A DNA stretch of 64,000 nucleotides from Bdellovibrio reynosensis. Lineage in GTDB: Bacteria > Bdellovibrionota > Bdellovibrionia > Bdellovibrionales > Bdellovibrionaceae. Shown here piece after piece: positions 34,423 to 42,496 of the stretch. Positions within the stretch are counted from its first letter, which is position 1, and each line of letters starts with the position of its first letter. Position numbers and translations under genes: made by a program. The notes beneath the pieces are model-generated. The model was not told the origin of the DNA, ran no database searches, and saw only the letters and a list, made by a program, of their open reading frames with translations. The DNA is taken from assembly GCF_022814725.1 (NCBI RefSeq), contig NZ_CP093442.1, positions 1,054,001 to 1,118,000 on the forward strand, written 5' to 3'.

Positions 34423-35834
34423 GCATTATCCCCGTCGTGTTTACGTGATTTTCCAACTTTAAAATCAAGATGCTTAAACCACATCAATAAAACGATACCC
34501 AAACTTATCACTAACGATCCTAAATATTTCAGGAATCGACCTGGATCATGATTGATTGAAAAAATCGAAGCCACGGGCTGACCTTGCTCTTCTTGGAAGC
34601 TTGCTTGGTAAATAGTCAGGCCATTGTGTTTTAAAGGCTCATTCATCGAAATTAAATGTTCACCCGCTTTTGGTACTTCCACTAAACTTTGGTAAGCCGC
34701 CGCACGCATGGTTCCTTGATAGCGAGCCACTTCGAATTTGTGCAGCTTGATTGGAAAACCGATATCAATACGACGGTTGCCATAGGTTAAAAGATAAACG
34801 GAGTTGTTCGTGAAAAGTTTCACCATATCGTTTAGCAAAACCCAGTGCTCTTTATTTTCGAATATGATTTTAATTGCCGAAGTTGTTAGTGGCGTAGGCG
34901 CATCAGAATCTTTCAGATCCCACTCTTCAAGGGCTGCTGGCAAATAGCGTAGAACACGAAAAGAAAGGGCCATTTTAAAGCCTGGATCAAAAACATCGCC
35001 TTCTTTCACGAAGCCTTTTTTCAAAGGTTTTTCAGAATCTTTTTGAAAGACGACGTATTGCAGGCCCTCTTTATCTGGAGTCAGGAAGATTTCATTCTTA
35101 CCACGCCCCTTGATCGGTGCGGAGCCTAAGAAAATTTGCGCAGGTCCGAAATTTTGGCTCGCTAAAGCGTTTGGTTTTTTCTGCACCAACCATTCAACGA
35201 CATTTACGTTGGGATTTTGCAACTGGAAGCGAACCCCTGCACCCGCTTTACCTTCTTCCCCAGGAACAACTTTGCGTGAAGGCAGAACGTATTTTTTGTA
35301 GTCGACGATCTTAATTTGTCCTTCGTAAGTGGGAACAACAAAGGGCTTTTCAGAGCTTGGCGGTTTTTTAAAGAAATCCACTTCTTGCTCTAAGGTTTTT
35401 GAATAGCGATCACCGTCAAACGATGTGTAGACAGTGAGATCTGTTTCAGGAACCTGCACTAAATTATTGCTTTCACCGATTCCTACCCGCATGGAACCAT
35501 CAAGGCCATGGTGCGCAGTAATGTAGGCGCCGGCTAACAAAATGATGATACCAATATGGGCTAAAACGAAAGAGGCATGGCGCTTTTTCCACGGCCAGCG
35601 ATCCAACATTACGGCAGTTAGGTTGATAACCAAAAGCCCCATGATGGCGTACATATACCAAGTGTCATAGACGAGCTTTTTTGCAGCATAGGCATCATAC
35701 TTTGCTTCAACAAAAGTTCCGACGGCCGTGATAACTGCAAGAGAGATGATAATAAAGACCGCAAGCTTCAAAGAAGCCAGGGGCTTATTGAGTGTTTTGA
35801 TAAGATTTTTTTGGGGCGCAGAAGCCTTATTCAA
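34419..35834 (-). CDS. ccsB: System II cytochrome c maturation protein CcsB/ResB
   Basis: A 471-residue ResB-family membrane protein: three N-terminal helices (LASLKLAVFIIISLAVITAVGTFVEAKY; MYAIMGLLVINLTAVMLDRWPW; FVLAHIGIIILLAGAYIT), a large periplasmic domain and a last helix near the C-terminus (LKYLGSLVISLGIVLLMWFKHL). It forms the haem channel/synthetase with CcsA. Translationally coupled to ccsA. No ccsX/resA thioredoxin gene is adjacent. Confidence 0.92.
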   Translation of the reverse strand: MNKASAPQKNLIKTLNKPLASLKLAVFIIISLAVITAVGTFVEAKYDAYAAKKLVYDTWYMYAIMGLLVINLTAVMLDRWPWKKRHASFVLAHIGIIILLAGAYITAHHGLDGSMRVGIGESNNLVQVPETDLTVYTSFDGDRYSKTLEQEVDFFKKPPSSEKPFVVPTYEGQIKIVDYKKYVLPSRKVVPGEEGKAGAGVRFQLQNPNVNVVEWLVQKKPNALASQNFGPAQIFLGSAPIKGRGKNEIFLTPDKEGLQYVVFQKDSEKPLKKGFVKEGDVFDPGFKMALSFRVLRYLPAALEEWDLKDSDAPTPLTTSAIKIIFENKEHWVLLNDMVKLFTNNSVYLLTYGNRRIDIGFPIKLHKFEVARYQGTMRAAAYQSLVEVPKAGEHLISMNEPLKHNGLTIYQASFQEEQGQPVASIFSINHDPGRFLKYLGSLVISLGIVLLMWFKHLDFKVGKSRKHDGDNA

Positions 35835-35927
35835 GAAGATGTCCTCATCAATTTAGCTGTTCAAATATCGGTAGATATCAATTATTTAACACAACTTCAC
35901 GGACTATCTTCTTAGCACTTCGACGCC

Positions 35928-36743
35928 TTACATTATGTGCATCAAATTGCTGCGGATATAGTTCAGCGCAAAAAGGACTTTATCCTGAACTTTCTTCGCC
36001 TCTTCTGGTTTTAACTTTTTCGTTTTTTCGTCCATGTAAAGCGATCGGTTCATTTCGACCTGCAAAGTATGATGTCCCTTGCTTGGATGACCATATTGCT
36101 CTGTGACACGGCCACCAAAGTAAGGCCAGTTGTAACCAACTTTAAAACCAGCGGTCACATAGGCAGCAATCACAAGATCCTTAAATCTTGGATCACAGCT
36201 TTTGCCTTTGCTGTCGCTGACCACAATATCGGCGCGAATTTCACCTGGATCGCGGTGCTCGCTTGTTCCCACTGATGGCATGCTATGGGCATCGATATGA
36301 AAAATCTTTTTAAAGCCTTGATCGCTATAGTTTTGAAACTGTTTTTTTACTGACTCATGAAAGGGAGTGTAAACCAGATCCACAAGTTCTTTGTGGATTT
36401 CAGGACTCATCGGCTCAGGAAGCAGTTGATGTTTGTAGGTCGTAATGACCCAATGAAAACCGCGGTTGAATGATCCTGCTGGATTTTTGTTACCAATCAC
36501 CGAAGTTGAATCCACATCTTCTGGAATTCGGTTTAAGTCCGCGGCATAACGATGCCATTCTGTTTTTACCAAAGGAATTTTAAGCTTTTGCAAAGCGGGT
36601 TCGTAAAGAAAATCAACGTAACGGTCCACATCACACATCAGGATTTCTTCAGGCAATCCTTTAAGCCAAGGGGCTTGGGAAGGAATTTTTTCGCCGCTAT
36701 GGGGAATGGTCACCAGCAATGGGATATTTTCATTTGCACTCAT
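35928..36743 (-). CDS. N-formylglutamate amidohydrolase family protein
   Basis: A 271-residue cytoplasmic protein of the FGase family: VTIPHSGEKIP at residue 11, DVDRYVDFLYE, AADLNRIPEDVD, IFHIDAHSMPSVG near 155 (metal-binding histidines) and GHHTLQVEMNRSLYMDE. The family releases formate from N-formylglutamate in histidine degradation; no hut genes are nearby, so a salvage role on formyl amino acids is equally possible. It starts divergently from the cobalamin adenosyltransferase gene and may share a transcript with ccsB, 93 bases downstream. Confidence 0.88.
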   Translation of the reverse strand: MSANENIPLLVTIPHSGEKIPSQAPWLKGLPEEILMCDVDRYVDFLYEPALQKLKIPLVKTEWHRYAADLNRIPEDVDSTSVIGNKNPAGSFNRGFHWVITTYKHQLLPEPMSPEIHKELVDLVYTPFHESVKKQFQNYSDQGFKKIFHIDAHSMPSVGTSEHRDPGEIRADIVVSDSKGKSCDPRFKDLVIAAYVTAGFKVGYNWPYFGGRVTEQYGHPSKGHHTLQVEMNRSLYMDEKTKKLKPEEAKKVQDKVLFALNYIRSNLMHIM

Positions 36744-36835
36744 GGGCTCATCTTGACCTCTTAGGTTTAAAAAGCAAGAATTAGTTATCTATGCTCTGCT
36801 TCGCCGGAGTATGGCATATCGAAGGAACGGCAACG

Positions 36836-37411
36836 ATGACTGATGCTCCGAAAGCAAAGATCTATACACGCACTGGTGACAAAGGGACAACGCGTCTTGT
36901 GGACGGTTCTTGTGTTGAAAAATTCAACCCTCGGGTTGAAGCCTATGGCACAGTGGATGAACTGAATAGTTATATTGGCGTGGTTCGCTCTAACCTTGTG
37001 AACTATTCGGAGCTGACTTCTTTGGATGCTCCCCTTGAAAAAGTGCAAAATGAACTTTTTAATATTGGTTCGTTATTAGCTACTGAAAAAGACGAAGTCT
37101 TTAAACTGTTGCCAGCCATCACTGCTGAACAAATTCATTTTCTTGAAAAAGAAATCGATGAACTGACGGCACAGTTGCCAGAGCTAAAAAACTTTATTCT
37201 TCCTGCGGGCCATCAAGTTGCTTCCCATTTGCATGTCGCAAGAACCTGCTGCCGACGTAGCGAAAGACGGTCTGCTGAAATTGCCGTTAAAGATGAACGC
37301 TATGCGATGGCTTTACAGTATTTAAACCGACTTAGTGATTATCTATTCGTCGCTGCCCGCTGGGTGAATGAAAAAACCGGCCATAAAGATGTGCTTTGGA
37401 AAAAAACTTAA
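36836..37411 (+). CDS. PduO-type ATP:cob(I)alamin adenosyltransferase
   Basis: A 191-residue soluble enzyme that makes adenosylcobalamin from ATP and reduced corrinoid. Signatures: the ATP-binding KIYTRTGDKGTTRLVDG at the N-terminus, VEAYGTVDELNSYIG, and RTCCRRSERR with LNRLSDYLFVAARW at the end, all of the PduO/MMAB five-helix bundle. ATG at 36836 is preferred to the in-frame start at 36791 because AAGGA lies nine bases before it and the conserved part begins there. The next gene starts in its stop codon (TAATG). Confidence 0.93.
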   Translation: MTDAPKAKIYTRTGDKGTTRLVDGSCVEKFNPRVEAYGTVDELNSYIGVVRSNLVNYSELTSLDAPLEKVQNELFNIGSLLATEKDEVFKLLPAITAEQIHFLEKEIDELTAQLPELKNFILPAGHQVASHLHVARTCCRRSERRSAEIAVKDERYAMALQYLNRLSDYLFVAARWVNEKTGHKDVLWKKT

Positions 37412-38538
37412 TGAAGTTAGAAGTCGCAACACCGCAAGACGCGCAAAGTTTAGCTGAATTTTATAAAAGCTTCCCCGTTCGTGGTTTGGTCGAAATTAAA
37501 ATTGACCGTGAAAAAGATTTCTTCGCCCCTTATTCGATCCAGTCAGATCGTTATCTGACTTACATGTTAAAAGACGAAGAAAAAATTGAAGGTATTGCAA
37601 GCTTCATCACCAAAGACGTTCTTTTAGATAATAAAGTTCAAACCGTGGCCTTCGGTCGCGATTTGCGGATTTCATCCAATCGCCGAGCGGTTATGGAATG
37701 GTCTAAGCACTTTTTACCTGCCATGGAAGAAGTGTTTCGTACTTTTGATTGTAAGTATTTATTTTCAGTTCTTAGCATGAGCGAAGTGCAGGCCTTAAAT
37801 GCCTTCGTGCGCCCGCGCACAATGAAGCGTCCACTTCCCCACTATCACCTTTTCCGCCGCTTTAATATGGTGTCTGTGCATGGACGACTGCCCTGGGCCA
37901 GCAACCCCTTGCCTCATCTTCGCATTCGACGTGGCAATCAAGGGAATGTGGATGCTTTGATTGCGTATTTGATTCGCAAGTCGCGGGAAAAAGATCTTTC
38001 TACCGTGTGGGATGCACAAAGTTTCTTTGATAAGTTAGAGCGCTGGAAAGGCCTAAGACTGGATGACTTTCTTATTGCGATTGATAAAAACGAAAATGTC
38101 ATTGGTTGTGCGGCCCCGTGGTCTTCAGGGGGCTTGCAGGAATTTATTCCGATGCAGTATTCTTTACGCGCCCATAACTTTCGTCAATTTTTAAAGTTTG
38201 GAAACAGACTAGGATGGACTCGCACTCTGACGAAACCCTATTCACGTTTAAAGATGGAAGCGAGTTTCAACTTTAAATATTTAAATTTTTTAAATGCGGA
38301 TAATGCTGATATCTTTGAAAGTCTTTTGTGGAAGGCTTTTGATGAAGCTGACGAAAACGAGTTCATTGTTTATGGACAAACCCGCAGTGAATACATCTAT
38401 CGCCCGCCGCGCACCTGGGTTTCTGGAAAAATGCCTTTTGGGGTTTATCTGCTATTGCCACCGGATCAGGAAGCGCCAAAGTTCATGCATCCCGCAAATG
38501 AAAGACCTATTGAAATTGAACCGTTCTTTGCGCTATAG
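37411..38538 (+). CDS. GNAT-like acetyltransferase
   Basis: A 375-residue cytoplasmic protein that appears to contain one or two GNAT folds: MKLEVATPQDAQSLAEFYKSF is a typical GNAT beginning, and the strand KIEGIASFITKDV and the later DDFLIAIDKNENVIGCAAPW look like central GNAT strands. The acetyl-CoA loop is not clearly recognisable, so activity is uncertain. ATG at 37411 shares a base with the preceding stop (TAATG), so it is coupled to the cobalamin gene. The functional link is unclear. Confidence 0.65.
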   Translation: MKLEVATPQDAQSLAEFYKSFPVRGLVEIKIDREKDFFAPYSIQSDRYLTYMLKDEEKIEGIASFITKDVLLDNKVQTVAFGRDLRISSNRRAVMEWSKHFLPAMEEVFRTFDCKYLFSVLSMSEVQALNAFVRPRTMKRPLPHYHLFRRFNMVSVHGRLPWASNPLPHLRIRRGNQGNVDALIAYLIRKSREKDLSTVWDAQSFFDKLERWKGLRLDDFLIAIDKNENVIGCAAPWSSGGLQEFIPMQYSLRAHNFRQFLKFGNRLGWTRTLTKPYSRLKMEASFNFKYLNFLNADNADIFESLLWKAFDEADENEFIVYGQTRSEYIYRPPRTWVSGKMPFGVYLLLPPDQEAPKFMHPANERPIEIEPFFAL

Positions 38539-38565
38539 AAGCTGTCGCAATTATTCGCCAGCTTC
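38538..38565 (+). terminator. Shared hairpin between convergent genes
   Basis: GAAGCTG (38538-38544) and CAGCTTC (38559-38565) pair perfectly. The hairpin joins the ends of the GNAT-like gene and the convergent membrane protein gene. There is no clear T-run, so it may instead protect the 3' ends. Confidence 0.45.
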
Positions 38566-39120
38566 TTCGTCTTGGAACTTGTCATAAATTTCGTTATTTC
38601 GATGCTCTAATACTGAGCGCATCATAAACACGACAAAAAAGACCAGACTCAGAATTGAAAACTTTAAAAGTGCGGTGAAGATCTGTTCATTGACGTTGCT
38701 GTGATAGTTATGAGTAGCAAGTTCGCTGGTTAATACCGCCAACACACAGGCCGCAAAGTTTATAAACATAAAGGTTGCATTAGAAACTTCTAACATGGCG
38801 ACCGGAAATACAGCGATGTAAATAAAGACTAAGTTGACCATGGGACCGGCGGTGGGAAAGATCACGCTAAAACCAACGGAAGCAAACATAGTGATCGTTT
38901 GCAAAAGGACAGCGGGAAAATTTCTGCGCTTATAAAACAGATAACTTGCACCGATTCCGATGAAGCAAATAATGAATAAAACGATCTGCTTCCATAGGTC
39001 CGCGCCGAAAACAAAGTGGAACATAGAAAGCATCAAACCTACAAGCCAGCCGCTTAAACTTAAATAAAAACCCATCAGATTTTGATCTAAATGCGCAGGC
39101 TTTTTCTTCGCTGTTACCAT
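38551..39120 (-). CDS. Inner-membrane protein of unknown function
   Basis: A 189-residue protein with about five hydrophobic helices between residues 15 and 165 and a short acidic cytoplasmic C-terminus (NNEIYDKFQDEEAGE). The layout resembles the membrane half of a histidine kinase or diguanylate cyclase with the output domain missing, but no such domain follows. No conserved motif recognised. Its stop lies 12 bases beyond that of the convergent GNAT-like gene. Confidence 0.65.
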   Translation of the reverse strand: MVTAKKKPAHLDQNLMGFYLSLSGWLVGLMLSMFHFVFGADLWKQIVLFIICFIGIGASYLFYKRRNFPAVLLQTITMFASVGFSVIFPTAGPMVNLVFIYIAVFPVAMLEVSNATFMFINFAACVLAVLTSELATHNYHSNVNEQIFTALLKFSILSLVFFVVFMMRSVLEHRNNEIYDKFQDEEAGE

Positions 39121-39256
39121 GGATTTAAGCTTGAATTAAGACCCTCTAATTTGCAATTTATAATACAAAATATGTCACCCTTGCCAGACAGAACAAGGTG
39201 TTTAGGCGTTTAAATATATAAGGGGCAGGTCCCGTTCTTGCTTTGTTTTAGCTGCT

Positions 39257-40744
39257 ATGAAGCCTTTCAAACTGCGTCTCATTTTTAGACACATGAACCT
39301 TGTCCTGTTTATATGCGGGATAGCATTTACTTTTTCTGTGGGCGCAGCAGAGAAAAACATCACTGAAAATCAGATCTCATCTGCGGATCGCATTGCTTCG
39401 ATTTTGATTAACACCCTTCCTGAATCTAGCACTAAAAATGGACTTAAAAGGTATTATGAAATTCTTGATCCAAGTTCTTACGCTGATGATCAAGAAGTCG
39501 CTGTTTCAAATTCAGGTGTCGCTAACTTCTTTCAACATCACTTTAAGAAAAACGCCTGCTTTTCTGAAGCCGCTTACCGCTTTTATGCGGATGTTCGTAA
39601 AAACAGCCGCAGCCAACAAAAACTTTCTGCAGAGGAAGTTCGCAATAACCGTCCTTCGTTAGGCGATAAATCAGGAGTAACCCGCACGGATTTACCGGCA
39701 GGCTGGTTGTATGAAAAAGCTTTAAAATATACAAATGGAAATCCCAATGCGGCCCTTTCATTGATTGGCCTTTGTGGTCACGATGATGTCAGCCAAGGTG
39801 AATTCACCAACCAAGATGTTGAAACCAAACTTCTTGGCGAAGGCATGCTATGGAGTGAACTTTTTGAACCTCGTGGCGAAAACGACGATAGAGAAACTGA
39901 AACTCTGTGCCCTACTAAAACAGCGGATTTCTTTTTACCGGGATCTTTATCGGCACAAGCGGATATTTCTGACTCTTTAAAAAGAAAAATCTTACGTACC
40001 CAATACCCTGGTAAAAAACCTGAACAAATTGCTGCTAAAAATTATCATGTTCTTGGTGCTGCTTTTATGACCTGCCAAATGATTGAAGCCGGCATGAATC
40101 CTGTTTTAGCCATTAAGGTTGAATCGATGGCTGCGAATATGTATCGCGGGATCCGTCTTTGTCAGAATATCGAAATCCCGGCACAATTATTCTTTAAATT
40201 ACAAAGACACCGCGATGTGATCTTTAGACCCATGGGTGTTAGTTTCGAAGATCGTATTGTTACAAAGGCCCTTGAAAGAGCGAAAAACAATGCCTGCGTT
40301 AGTGAAGCTTCTAAAAAAGATGCTTTATGTGAATTATTAAAAACCGTCGGCGCACCCATGGATGTATCATTGCCTCGCTTAGAAGCCCGCGCGAAAACCC
40401 AATTAGAAAATTATATGGCGAATATGGTTGCGAGCGGACTTTATGCAAGCTGGCACATCAGCGGCGAAATCGCCGGCATCAGTCTTCCCTGCTCTCGCGA
40501 ACAATTATTCGGACCGAATCCGTTTATGAAATGGCTCGTGGCAAATGCCAATGTCAGTTTGAATATTTGCGGTAAAGGTTTAAGCACGGAATCTTGCAAA
40601 CGTGCGGTGAAAACCATCACTGCTTGGGAAGTTGATTTTGATTGGACGGTTTCACAACACGTTGCTGGTGCTCAGTTCGCCGCGAAGGTTTGTAAACCCC
40701 TCGCAAAAGGCACTTCAAGTATGGATTCTTTTTGTTCTAAATAA
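39257..40744 (+). CDS. Secreted Cys-containing protein of unknown function
   Basis: A 495-residue exported protein; the N-terminal helix is MNLVLFICGIAFTFSVGAA, preceded by twelve basic/hydrophobic residues if the first ATG is used, or starting at 39293 otherwise. Neither has a good ribosome-binding site. The mature protein has more than a dozen cysteines, several in pairs (LCGHDD, ETLCPTK, LCQNIE, NACVSEASKKDALCEL, SLNICGKGLSTESCK, KVCKPL), which suggests many disulfides. I recognise no family. It is convergent with, and overlaps by eight bases, the gene at 40737. Confidence 0.68.
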   Translation: MKPFKLRLIFRHMNLVLFICGIAFTFSVGAAEKNITENQISSADRIASILINTLPESSTKNGLKRYYEILDPSSYADDQEVAVSNSGVANFFQHHFKKNACFSEAAYRFYADVRKNSRSQQKLSAEEVRNNRPSLGDKSGVTRTDLPAGWLYEKALKYTNGNPNAALSLIGLCGHDDVSQGEFTNQDVETKLLGEGMLWSELFEPRGENDDRETETLCPTKTADFFLPGSLSAQADISDSLKRKILRTQYPGKKPEQIAAKNYHVLGAAFMTCQMIEAGMNPVLAIKVESMAANMYRGIRLCQNIEIPAQLFFKLQRHRDVIFRPMGVSFEDRIVTKALERAKNNACVSEASKKDALCELLKTVGAPMDVSLPRLEARAKTQLENYMANMVASGLYASWHISGEIAGISLPCSREQLFGPNPFMKWLVANANVSLNICGKGLSTESCKRAVKTITAWEVDFDWTVSQHVAGAQFAAKVCKPLAKGTSSMDSFCSK

Positions 40745-41318
40745 GTGGGCTTTCAGTATGCGTGAAAGTCTCTTTCACTTGTGGCCAGAACCAATCCAGT
40801 TGCGGATCAGAAGCAATCACGTCTTTCACAATCACTTTCACATCACCGCGCGCTGAAATTTCTTTTCTAAGCCACAGTTCGATTTCATCGTATCCGGGGC
40901 CGATAATCGTGATTTCGATTTGATTGAAAAAATGCAAAAGGTGTAAATCTTTGGTGGCGACCGCGCGGCCTTCCCCTTTTGCACGAATGGAATTTAGCAC
41001 TTCGTTTTGAATATCAGCAAAACATCGGTGGTTGATTCGGCGAAGGATTAAGTCTGCTCTGTGATCTTGATTTGTCCAACGTTGATGAAGTCCGCGTTGA
41101 ACAAGATTGATTAAGAAGTTTCTCAATACAGAAGGAGTCAGACGAAAATCTTCGTCTGACAACGACATCACCTGCATCAAATCAACGTAGCGTGCCTGTT
41201 CCTGGCCGCGACGAAGGGAGGTGAGTACTTCTGGGATACGTAATAAAGATTCGCGTATTCCGAGAAGATCGATTCCTGCTCCATCCGTGAAGTAGAGAAT
41301 TCTCATATCCCTAATCAT
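40737..41318 (-). CDS. Protein of unknown function
   Basis: A 193-residue soluble protein without signal peptide. It begins MIRDMRILYFTDGAGIDLLGIRES; either this ATG or the one at 41306 (MRILYF) could be the start. It contains a helical middle part and an alpha/beta C-terminal part (EITIIGPGYDEIELWLRKEISARGDVKVIVKDVI). I do not recognise a family. It is divergent from the type II secretion operon and overlaps the end of the convergent secreted protein gene. Confidence 0.6.
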   Translation of the reverse strand: MIRDMRILYFTDGAGIDLLGIRESLLRIPEVLTSLRRGQEQARYVDLMQVMSLSDEDFRLTPSVLRNFLINLVQRGLHQRWTNQDHRADLILRRINHRCFADIQNEVLNSIRAKGEGRAVATKDLHLLHFFNQIEITIIGPGYDEIELWLRKEISARGDVKVIVKDVIASDPQLDWFWPQVKETFTHTESPLI

Positions 41319-41444
41319 GACCTATGTTTCGAGAATGTGTGCAGAAATTTACGCGTTCACGACCATGGTCCAGCTTGTATTTTTTAGTGCAGACCCCCCG
41401 CCTTTTTGATAGGCTTTCAGAAGGCCCAAGGACTAGGCGCGTAT

Positions 41445-41458
41445 CTGGTTAACACCAG
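41445..41458 (+). promoter_or_regulatory. Small hairpin in the gspC leader
   Basis: CTGGT-TAAC-ACCAG, 26 bases before the gspC GTG. A TTGATA at 41406-41411 is a possible -35 box but no convincing -10 follows. Confidence 0.3.
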
Positions 41459-41484
41459 GTTAAAACACAAAGGATTGTACAGCA

Positions 41485-42405
41485 GTGATTTTCTCGAATT
41501 CGCGAAACTCGAAGAACCAACGTCCGCCATTTGAAAAATGGTATTCCTATCTTCTTTTCGTTTTTATTGGCTACTGTATCGCTGATCTTGCCATTCTTGC
41601 CTACCGCGATCGCATGCTTCCACAATCCGCGCCAGCAGCCCGTCCCAAGGCTCCACCGATTGATACGAGTGTAAACCGCGGAGCTTATAACAGCATCACT
41701 TCCCGCAATATGTTTGCTTCAAATGGTGAAATTCCTGATCCTTTAGTTGATAAAACCAAAGGGCCTGAAGCGCAAAAAGAACAGGTCCCAGTCCCATCGC
41801 AATTGCCTTTAAATTTGATCGGAACTTTGGTTCATTCTAATCCTGATAAATCCCTTGCCGCGATTGAAGTTCGTGGCAAAAACCAGGTGATTTCTTACAC
41901 TCCAGGAAAAGAAATTGAAGGCATGGCTTCCATCGTGCGCGTTGAAAGACAAAAAGTTATCTTCCGTAATCTTAATTCAAATCGCATGGAATATATTGAG
42001 ATGAAAAAAGATGGCAATAAAGTGGCCTTCGGTGCTTCTGCCGTCAGTGCAGGCGGCAAAGAGGTGCAAAAAGCCGGCGATAACAATTTCGTGATCAAAC
42101 GTGCGGATCTTTTAAAATATACAAACGATCTTTCTAGCGTTTTGATGCAGGCCCGTGCGGTTCCCAATCGTGAACCAGGCACAGGCAACATCAACGGCTT
42201 CCGTCTTTTAGACATGCAACCTGGAAGCATCTATGAACAACTTGGCTTACAACGAATGGATGTCATCAAGTCAGTTGATGGCACGCCAGTAGACAGCCCA
42301 GCAAAAGCAATGGAACTTTATAATTCATTGAAAAATTCACCGAAAGTGACTCTGCAAGTAGAGCGCAACGGTAAGAACGAAACAATGACTTACAATATTC
42401 AATAG
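41485..42405 (+). CDS. gspC: Type II secretion system protein GspC
   Basis: A 306-residue inner-membrane protein: cytoplasmic tail, one helix (WYSYLLFVFIGYCIADLAILAY, about 19-40), a homology region (NSITSRNMFASNGEIPDPL to ITYTPGKEI, roughly 70-185) and a C-terminal PDZ domain (about 215-306, GFRLLDMQPGSIYEQLGLQRMDVIKSVDG). GspC joins the inner-membrane platform to the secretin. It starts with GTG, with AAAGGA ten bases upstream. First gene of gspC-N. A post-stop element lies between it and gspD. Confidence 0.9.
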   Translation: MIFSNSRNSKNQRPPFEKWYSYLLFVFIGYCIADLAILAYRDRMLPQSAPAARPKAPPIDTSVNRGAYNSITSRNMFASNGEIPDPLVDKTKGPEAQKEQVPVPSQLPLNLIGTLVHSNPDKSLAAIEVRGKNQVISYTPGKEIEGMASIVRVERQKVIFRNLNSNRMEYIEMKKDGNKVAFGASAVSAGGKEVQKAGDNNFVIKRADLLKYTNDLSSVLMQARAVPNREPGTGNINGFRLLDMQPGSIYEQLGLQRMDVIKSVDGTPVDSPAKAMELYNSLKNSPKVTLQVERNGKNETMTYNIQ

Positions 42406-42456
42406 GGCCTGCGGTCGCAGTGCCGACGCGCCCTTGGGCGCGCAGGCTGGAACAGC
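42406..42456 (+). repeat. Post-stop structured element, copy 3 (gspC-gspD)
   Basis: It starts right after the gspC TAG: hairpin CTGC-GGTC-GCAG, then main hairpin GCGCC-CTTG-GGCGC (42428-42441), GAC opposite GCA, and outer GCC (42422-42424) with GGC (42445-42447), tail TGGAACAGC. It lies inside the operon with no terminator after it. Confidence 0.7.
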
Positions 42457-42496
42457 TTTAGTACGACATTATTCCTCAAGAAGAGGAGAGGGACAC

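Noticed and set aside
39220-39245. Possible fifth copy of the cassette-type repeat
   Set aside because: The segment with GGGGCAGGTCCCG and TTCTTGC looks similar in style, but it lacks the AAGGTGCCTG core and the T-run, and lies at no gene end.
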